From Ga0077560 sp046330435 (GTDB lineage Bacteria > Actinomycetota > Thermoleophilia > Miltoncostaeales > Miltoncostaeaceae): a stretch of 64,000 nucleotides of DNA. The notes beneath the pieces were generated by a model. It did no database searches and had not been told where the DNA came from. It was given only the letters and a program-made list of their open reading frames with translations. Positions 58,670 to 64,000 of this stretch are shown piece by piece. Within the stretch, counting starts at the first letter, position 1, and each line of letters begins with the position of its first letter. The position numbers were made by a program, and so were the translations under genes. The stretch lies in the NCBI GenBank assembly GCA_046330435.1, contig JAXLST010000005.1:372001-436000 (forward strand), read 5' to 3'.

Positions 58670-61313
58670 GCACCTCCTTCGATCCCACACAGGCCGCTTC
58701 AGGCCGTTCTCCGGCCCGCAGCTGGGTCCGCGAGGCCGAGCACCGCGGCGGCCTCTCCCGCTACGTCCAGGTCACCAAGGACCACTGGCGCCTCATGCTG
58801 ATCCTCGTCGGGCTGGTGCTCGGCGCGGCGCTCCTGGCGGTGGCGGTGTCGTCGAAGGAGTACAAGGCCGAGGCCCTCCTGTCGGTGTCGCCGGTGTCGA
58901 CCGACGACCCCCGGTTCGAGGGCATCAACGTCATCCGGGTCACCAGCGTCCCGGGCCGTGACGTCGAGACGCTCGCCCGCCTCGTGAAGACCATCCCGGT
59001 GGCCCGCGCGGCCGCCGCGACCGACGGCGTCGGCGGCGACCCCGCCGGCCTGCTGTCCCGCATCACGGTGTCCCCCGTGGGCGGTTCCTTCCTGGTGTCG
59101 GTGTCGGCGTCCGCGCCCACCGGCGAGGAGGCCGCCGCCCTGGCCAACGCCTTCGCGCAGGGCACCATCGCGGTGCGGTCCGCGGCGTTCCGCGAGCAGG
59201 TCGAGAGCCGCATCGACGCGGTCAACGCGCAGCTCAGCTCGTCCGTCCTGGGCGCCGGCACCCGCGCGCAGCTCAACACCCGGCTCGACCAGCTGCAGGC
59301 GCTTCGCGCCAGCGACGACCCGTCGATCCAGCTGGAGACCCTCGCGACGGTCCCAGAGTCCCCGGACGCCCCGCCGCTGCCGCTCATCATCGCGATCGCC
59401 CTGGTGGTGGGCGGCATCGTCGCCTTCGCCGGCGCGGTCGCCGTCGACACCGCCAGCTCCCGCGTCCGCACCGAGGGCCAGCTGTCGGAGCGGTTCAACC
59501 TGCCGGTGCTGGCCCGCGTGCCGAAGCCCGCGGCCGGCCAGGCGGCCCTCGCCGACGCCTACCGCGACCTCGCGCAGTCGATCGCCGTGGCCCGGAAGGA
59601 CCCGGACCGCCCGCGCGCCCTGCTGTTCACCTCCGCCGGCGACGACGAGGGCTGCACCACCGCCGCCGTCGAGGCCGCCCGCACCCTGGCCGACGCCGGC
59701 CAGCGGGTGCTGCTCGTGGACGCCGACCTGCGCCAGCCCACGATCGCGCGCGGCTTCAACCTCACGCCGCGGTACGGCACCGGCTCGGTGCTGCTCGGCG
59801 ACGTGCCGCTGGAGCGCGCGGTGCAGGACGTCCCGGGTTTCCGCGGCGCCCTCGCCGTGATCGGCGGCGACGACCCCGACTCGGCGGCCGCCGCCGTGTC
59901 GCTGTCGCCCGCCCAGGTGACGCGCCTGGTGACCGCCGCGACCGGCCACGCCGACTTCGTGATCTTCGACGGCGCCCCGCTGGGCACCGTCGCCGACGCC
60001 GCCCCGGTGGCGAACGCCGTCGACGACGTCGTGATCGTCGTCCGCCGCGGCGAGACCGAGCTGTCGCGCCTCAACCGCCTCACCGAGGTCCTGCTGCGCT
60101 ACGACGTGGCGCCCTCCGGGCTCTGCCTGGTGGACTGGTCCCAGCACGCGAGCGAGCGGGCCGCCGGCGGCTCCCTGCACCGCGGCGAGAAGGGTGAGGA
60201 GCGCCCCTCCCGCATGTCGCGGTCGTCGCGTGAGCGCGGCCGGTCGCGCGACGAGGAGCGGCCCCGCCGCCGCGAGCCCGTGGCCGCGGAGGCCGGTGAC
60301 GCGCGCCTGCGCCAGGAGGCCGCGGCCGCGCCCCTGCTCGAGCGTCCCGCCCCCGCGCCGGAGCGCCCGGCCCCGCCTCGCGCCGATCCGGAGGCCCGTG
60401 CCACGGACCCCGACCTCATGCCGCGCCCGTCCCTGCGGGAGCTGCGCCAGCAGATCGAGGAGGCCCGCGCCGCCGACCAGGCTCGCGAGGAGGCGTCCCA
60501 GGCCGCCGCGCCCGCCGAGACGATGCGCGCCGAGCTGCCGGTGACGGCCGTCGCCGAGGCCCCCGCTCCCGCCGTGGAGGACGCCGCGCTGCGCGTGACC
60601 GAGATCACCGCGGTCGCCGAGCCCGAGCCGGTCGCCGAGGAGGTCGTCGAGCCGGAGCCCGTCGTGGAGCCCGAGCCCGTCGCCGAGGAGATCGCGCCGG
60701 AGTCGGTTGCCGAGCCGGAGCCCGTCGTGGAGCCCGGGCCCGTGGCCGAGGAGATCGCGCCGGAGCCGGTGGCCGAGGAGGCCGTCCCGGAACCGGAGCC
60801 GGTGGCCGAGGAGGTCGTCGAGCCCGAGCCCGAGCCCGTCGCGGAGCCCGAGCCCGTGGCCGAGGAGATCGCGCCGGAGCCGGTGGCCGAGGAGGTCGTC
60901 GAGCCCGAGCCCGAGCCCGTCGCGGAGCCCGAGCCTGCGGCCGAGGAGATCGCGCCGGAGCCGGGCTGCTGGAGGAGGTCGTCGAGCCCGAGCCCGAGCC
61001 CGTCGCGGAGCCCGGAGCTTCCGTGGCCGAGGAGATCGCGCCGGAGCCGGTTGCCGAGGAGCTCGTCGTTGAGCCGGAGCCCGTCGTTGAGCCGGAGCCC
61101 GTGGCCGAGGAGGCCGCGCCGGAGCCGGAGGCCGTGGCCGAGGTCTCCGACGAGGACGGGGACGACGCGGACGACGCCGACGCCGAGGAGGACGGCGACG
61201 ATCCGGACGCCACGGCGAACGGCGGCAACGGCCGCCCCGCCGGCGCGCGGCCGCGTCCCGCCTCCCGCACCGCCCGCAACCAGCGGCGGCGCAAGACGCC
61301 GCCCCGGCGGTGA
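58666..61313 (+). CDS. Wzz/BY-kinase-like polysaccharide co-polymerase with degenerate P-loop and Pro-Glu tail
   Basis: 882 codons once one base is restored at 60963-60965. TM1 near residue 45 (LMLILVGLVLGAALLAVAV), an external Wzz domain, and TM2 near 245 (LIIAIALVVGGIVAFAGAVAV) are followed by a cytoplasmic kinase-like domain: Walker A' VLLVDADLRQPT, Walker B VIFDGAPLG. The P-loop reads SAGDDEGCTT, with Cys330 where BY-kinases have Lys, and no C-terminal Tyr cluster is present. Residues about 490-830 are disordered and rich in Glu/Pro/Ala, with EPEPVAEE-type repeats; the end is basic (RNQRRRKTPPRR). It likely controls chain length for the flippase-ligase downstream. Confidence 0.82.
60607..61140 (+). 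repeat. in-gene repeats encoding Pro-Glu-Val-Ala units
   Basis: Repeated coding units specify variants of EPEPVAEE, VVEPEP and IAPEPVAEE within the tail of the Wzz-like protein. The DNA copies are imperfect. The one-base frameshift near 60963 lies inside this tract, where misassembly or miscalling is most likely. Confidence 0.7.
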
Positions 61314-61349
61314 CGGTGGCGGACCCGGCACACGCGAGGCGCTGACCCC

Positions 61350-64000
61350 ATGAACACCGACGGGGACGCCCCCGTCGCCGTCGCCGAGGCGGCACCCCCC
61401 GCGGGGGGTGGCCGCAGCGGCGGCGTCGCCTTCCAGACCGCCCTGATCCTCGGGTCGCGGGTGGTGGGCGCGGTCTCCACCGCGGTCATCACCATCGTCC
61501 TGGCGCGCCTGCTCGGCGTGACCGGGTACGGCGACTACGCGCTCGCGCTCACCATCGCGACGCTCGCCGGGCTGTTCGCGTCCCTGGGGATCGACTCGGC
61601 GACCTCCAAGTGGGTCGCGGAGGGCTTCAACCGCGGCGACGCCGTGTGGCGGGTCATCCGCACCGGCCTGCGCATCCGCACGGTCCTCGCCAGCATCACC
61701 TTCGGGCTGCTGTTCCTGCTCGCGGGCCCCGTCGCGGAGCTGTTCGGCAAGCCGGAGCTCGCGGACGCCGTCCGCGCCGCCTCGGTCGCCCTGGCCTTCA
61801 GCGCCGGCTTCTCATGGGTGAGCGGCATCTACGAGGGGCTGCGCGGCGGCCTCATGCTCGCCGTGATCTCCCTGGTGAAGGCCGTCGTCGAGTTCGTGAT
61901 CGTGGTCGGCGCGCTCGCCATGGGCTACGGGGTCGTCGCGGCCCTGCTCGGCAACGCGGCCAGCTACCTGGGCGCCGTGGCCGTGGGCCTCTACGGGATG
62001 CGGCGGCACCTGCGCAGGGGCGACGCGTCCTCGGAGCACGTGCCGGGGCAGGAGCTCCTCAAGTACGGCGTGCACATCTGGCTGGCCGGCGTCGCGTGGC
62101 TGCTGTTCGAACGCGTCGACCTGGTGCTCCTGGGCGCGTTCATCGACACGGAGGCCGTCGGCCTCTACGACGCGCCGTGGCGCGTGGCGACGATCCTGGG
62201 TCTCCTGGGCCTGAGCCTCGCCTCGGCGGTCACGCCGCGGCTGGCGACCGACGACGTCGTCGCGGCGGGCCGGCTGCTCACCAAGACGCTGCGGGTGGGG
62301 CTGGTCTTCTACCTGCTGCTCGGCGTGATCATCGCGGTCGCCGCCCGCGACATCATCACCATCCTCCTGGGCGAGGAGTTCGCGCGCAGCGCCGACGTCC
62401 TGCGCGTCCTGCTGCCGTACATCATCTTCATCGGCTTCGCACCGATCCTCTCCCGGGCGCTCGACTACCTGGGCGTCGCGGCCGTGCGGAAGTGGATCGC
62501 CCTCGCCGCGTTCCTGGTGAACCTGGTCCTCGACCTGGCGCTCATCCCCACGGTGGGGCTGCTGGGCCCGGCGATCGCGACCGGCGTGGCGATCTTCACG
62601 TTCGTCGCGGGGCACCACGTGCTCGTCGCCCGGCGGCTGCCCCTCGACCACCGGCGCATCACCGCCACGGTCCTGCGGTCGCTCATCTCCGCCGCATCCG
62701 GCGGGCTGTTCTACTGGGCGCTCATCGTGCTCGAGGTCCCACCGCTCGCGCGCCTGCTCGCCGGCTTCCCGCTGGCCGTCGCCGTCGCGGTGGTCATGCT
62801 CATCGGCGTCGGCGAGGTGCGCGACGAGCAGGGCATCCCGCCGTCGATCGCCGCGCGCCTGCACGCCATCGACGACTGGTTCGCCCGGCACCTCGACGGC
62901 ATCACGCCCCGCGACCTCGCCCTGCTGGTGCCGATCCTCGCGGCCGCCCTGGTGATGGGCCTCGCGGTGGGCAAGAACCCGCTCATCGCGATCGGCGGGC
63001 TCATCGCGATCGCCATCGTCACGCTGCTGCTCTCGGACCTCACGATCGGCGTCGTCGCGTTCGTGCTCATCCAGCCGCTCGCGCTCGTGATCCCGGCGGG
63101 CGAGGCGGTCGTCGCCAAGGGCGCGGGCGTGATCCTCATGATCACCTGGGCCGTCGCCCTGCGGTACCGCAGCTCGCGCGGCAAGTACCTCGGCTTCGTC
63201 GCGAACAACGCCCCGGTGATGTTCCTCATCGTGGCCTTCATGGGGTGGCTCACCGCCTCGCTGCTGTGGTCGATCAACACGGCGGCGTCCATCGACGCCA
63301 TCCAGCGGTACGCCCTCGGCTTCGTGCTGCTGGGCATCGTGTTCACCGCCACGTTCGACCGCGGCGCCGCGATCCGCGTGGCGGGCGCCTTCTCCCTCAG
63401 CGGCGGGCTGTCCACGCTCATCGGCCTTGCCATGAACCGGCGGGGCGACGAGGGACGCTTCATCGGGACGTTCCTCGACGCGAACGAGTACGCGGCGTTC
63501 TGCGTGCCGTCGCTGCTCATCGCCGTCGCGCTCGCCGCCACGGCGTCCACGCCGCTGCGGCGCCTCGCGTTCGTCTCCACGGCGCTGCTGTGCGGCGCGG
63601 GCATCGTGCTGTCCGGCTCACGCGGCGGGATCATCGCGATCGGCGCGGCGCTCGCCGTGTGGATCGTGTTCGGCGGCCGGTGGCGCCTGCGCGTCCTGGT
63701 CGCGAGCGTGGCCGTCGTGTTCGTGCTGGTCGGGTACATCGAGACCGCCGCGTCGCCCGCCCTGCGCGCCCGCATCGAGACCGTCTACAAGGGCCAGCAG
63801 TTCGGCACCAGCGCCGGCACGGGCCGCGCCGACATCTGGCAGGTGGGCCTGCGCGCGTACCGCGCGCACCCCGCGGTCGGCACCGGCACGGGCACGTTCA
63901 CCGACGCCACCCCCCGCTACCTGGCGCAGGCCGGTCTGGTGCGGCGCCTGGACTTCTTCACCGAGACGCCGAAGGTCGCGCACAACATGTACCTGCACCT
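61350..64000 (+). CDS. Wzx-type flippase fused to an O-antigen ligase/Wzy-type domain (incomplete at window edge)
   Basis: At least 883 aa in one open frame from ATG 61350 to the window end. Residues about 25-480 are a MOP-superfamily polysaccharide flippase (GSRVVGAVSTAVITIVLARLLG, TGYGDYALALTIATLAGLF, ERVDLVLLGAFIDTEAVGLYDAPWRV, LIPTVGLLGPAIATG). From about 520 a second polytopic domain matches O-antigen ligase/Wzy: LGFVANNAPVMFLIVAFMGWL, GTFLDANEYAAF, LSGSRGG (757-760), GTGRADIWQVGL, and HNMYLHL near 878. The Wzx and Wzy steps are normally separate proteins. It lies 36 nt after the co-polymerase gene, as in a Wzx/Wzy pathway. Confidence 0.85.
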   Translation, partial: MNTDGDAPVAVAEAAPPAGGGRSGGVAFQTALILGSRVVGAVSTAVITIVLARLLGVTGYGDYALALTIATLAGLFASLGIDSATSKWVAEGFNRGDAVWRVIRTGLRIRTVLASITFGLLFLLAGPVAELFGKPELADAVRAASVALAFSAGFSWVSGIYEGLRGGLMLAVISLVKAVVEFVIVVGALAMGYGVVAALLGNAASYLGAVAVGLYGMRRHLRRGDASSEHVPGQELLKYGVHIWLAGVAWLLFERVDLVLLGAFIDTEAVGLYDAPWRVATILGLLGLSLASAVTPRLATDDVVAAGRLLTKTLRVGLVFYLLLGVIIAVAARDIITILLGEEFARSADVLRVLLPYIIFIGFAPILSRALDYLGVAAVRKWIALAAFLVNLVLDLALIPTVGLLGPAIATGVAIFTFVAGHHVLVARRLPLDHRRITATVLRSLISAASGGLFYWALIVLEVPPLARLLAGFPLAVAVAVVMLIGVGEVRDEQGIPPSIAARLHAIDDWFARHLDGITPRDLALLVPILAAALVMGLAVGKNPLIAIGGLIAIAIVTLLLSDLTIGVVAFVLIQPLALVIPAGEAVVAKGAGVILMITWAVALRYRSSRGKYLGFVANNAPVMFLIVAFMGWLTASLLWSINTAASIDAIQRYALGFVLLGIVFTATFDRGAAIRVAGAFSLSGGLSTLIGLAMNRRGDEGRFIGTFLDANEYAAFCVPSLLIAVALAATASTPLRRLAFVSTALLCGAGIVLSGSRGGIIAIGAALAVWIVFGGRWRLRVLVASVAVVFVLVGYIETAASPALRARIETVYKGQQFGTSAGTGRADIWQVGLRAYRAHPAVGTGTGTFTDATPRYLAQAGLVRRLDFFTETPKVAHNMYLH

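Noticed and set aside
60607..61140. Possible CRISPR-like or tandem DNA repeat array
   Set aside because: The periodicity is codon-based (Glu-Pro-Val-Ala units) inside the Wzz-like gene, without uniform repeats and spacers.
1..64000. tRNA, rRNA, insertion sequence, prophage or conjugation genes
   Set aside because: I looked for clover-leaf arms with conserved T-loop sequence, rRNA-like stretches, transposase motifs and phage structural genes. I found none that could be supported.

Overview
The window is very GC-rich, with dense, often overlapping genes. Its gene content points to a high-GC actinobacterium: an acyl-CoA carboxylase operon with an epsilon subunit, a LytR-CpsA-Psr protein, an OmpR/PhoP-type regulator with 11-bp phased PHO boxes, and many genes whose -10 box lies 6-8 nt before the start codon, as expected for leaderless mRNAs. 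There is no rRNA or other decisive marker, so a Thermoleophilia-like lineage is only a guess. I saw no prophage, insertion sequence, CRISPR array or tRNA.

Layout. 1-5.7 kb: the 3' end of a PilB/GspE ATPase, a J-domain protein, a MarR-controlled quinone-detoxification pair (glyoxalase-fold dioxygenase plus esterase), a lipoprotein and DNA polymerase IV. 5.7-16.6 kb: envelope genes (SdrD-like surface protein coupled to an L,D-transpeptidase), an SDR/LysR pair, polyphosphate kinase coupled to a subtilase, and a membrane HD-GYP protein. 16.5-22 kb: the housekeeping block rsmI / metG-tatD-rsmA-ispE, in which several essential genes carry small frameshifts. 22-26.5 kb: LCP protein, FmdB protein, NodB deacetylase and an integral membrane protein, followed by an 850-bp gene-free stretch holding two inverted copies of a diverged ~200-bp repeat. 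26.5-31.8 kb: a phosphate regulon (pstS, a fused pstC-pstA, pstB, and a divergent PhoB/PhoP-like regulator) with PHO-box-like repeats facing both ways. 31.8-41 kb: primary-type sigma factor, GTP cyclohydrolase IB, plsY-pgsA, an ACT protein, a peptide deformylase fused to a (p)ppGpp-hydrolase-like HD domain, an alcohol dehydrogenase, a GT87-like membrane protein and moaD-moaE.

41.3-47.4 kb: three consecutive genes for secreted lysyl-oxidase-family proteins. Each keeps the HxHxH copper motif and the Lys/Tyr pair that forms the quinone cofactor. 47.8-51.4 kb: a complete acyl-CoA carboxylase operon. 51.4-56.5 kb: an M48/HtpX-like protein that has lost its HExxH, a second sigma-70 factor, a universal stress protein and sucCD. 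56.6-64 kb: the start of an exopolysaccharide locus with a GNAT, a FemAB-like transferase, a Wzz/BY-kinase-like protein with a broken P-loop and a long Pro-Glu tail, and a giant membrane protein that joins a Wzx-type flippase to an O-antigen-ligase/Wzy domain in one frame and runs off the window.

Most promising observations: the lysyl oxidase triplet, the flippase-ligase fusion, the deformylase-HD fusion, the inverted 200-bp repeat pair and the two PHO-box arrays. About fifteen single-base frameshifts in conserved genes, mostly in G/C runs, look like residual sequence error and should be settled before any gene is called broken.
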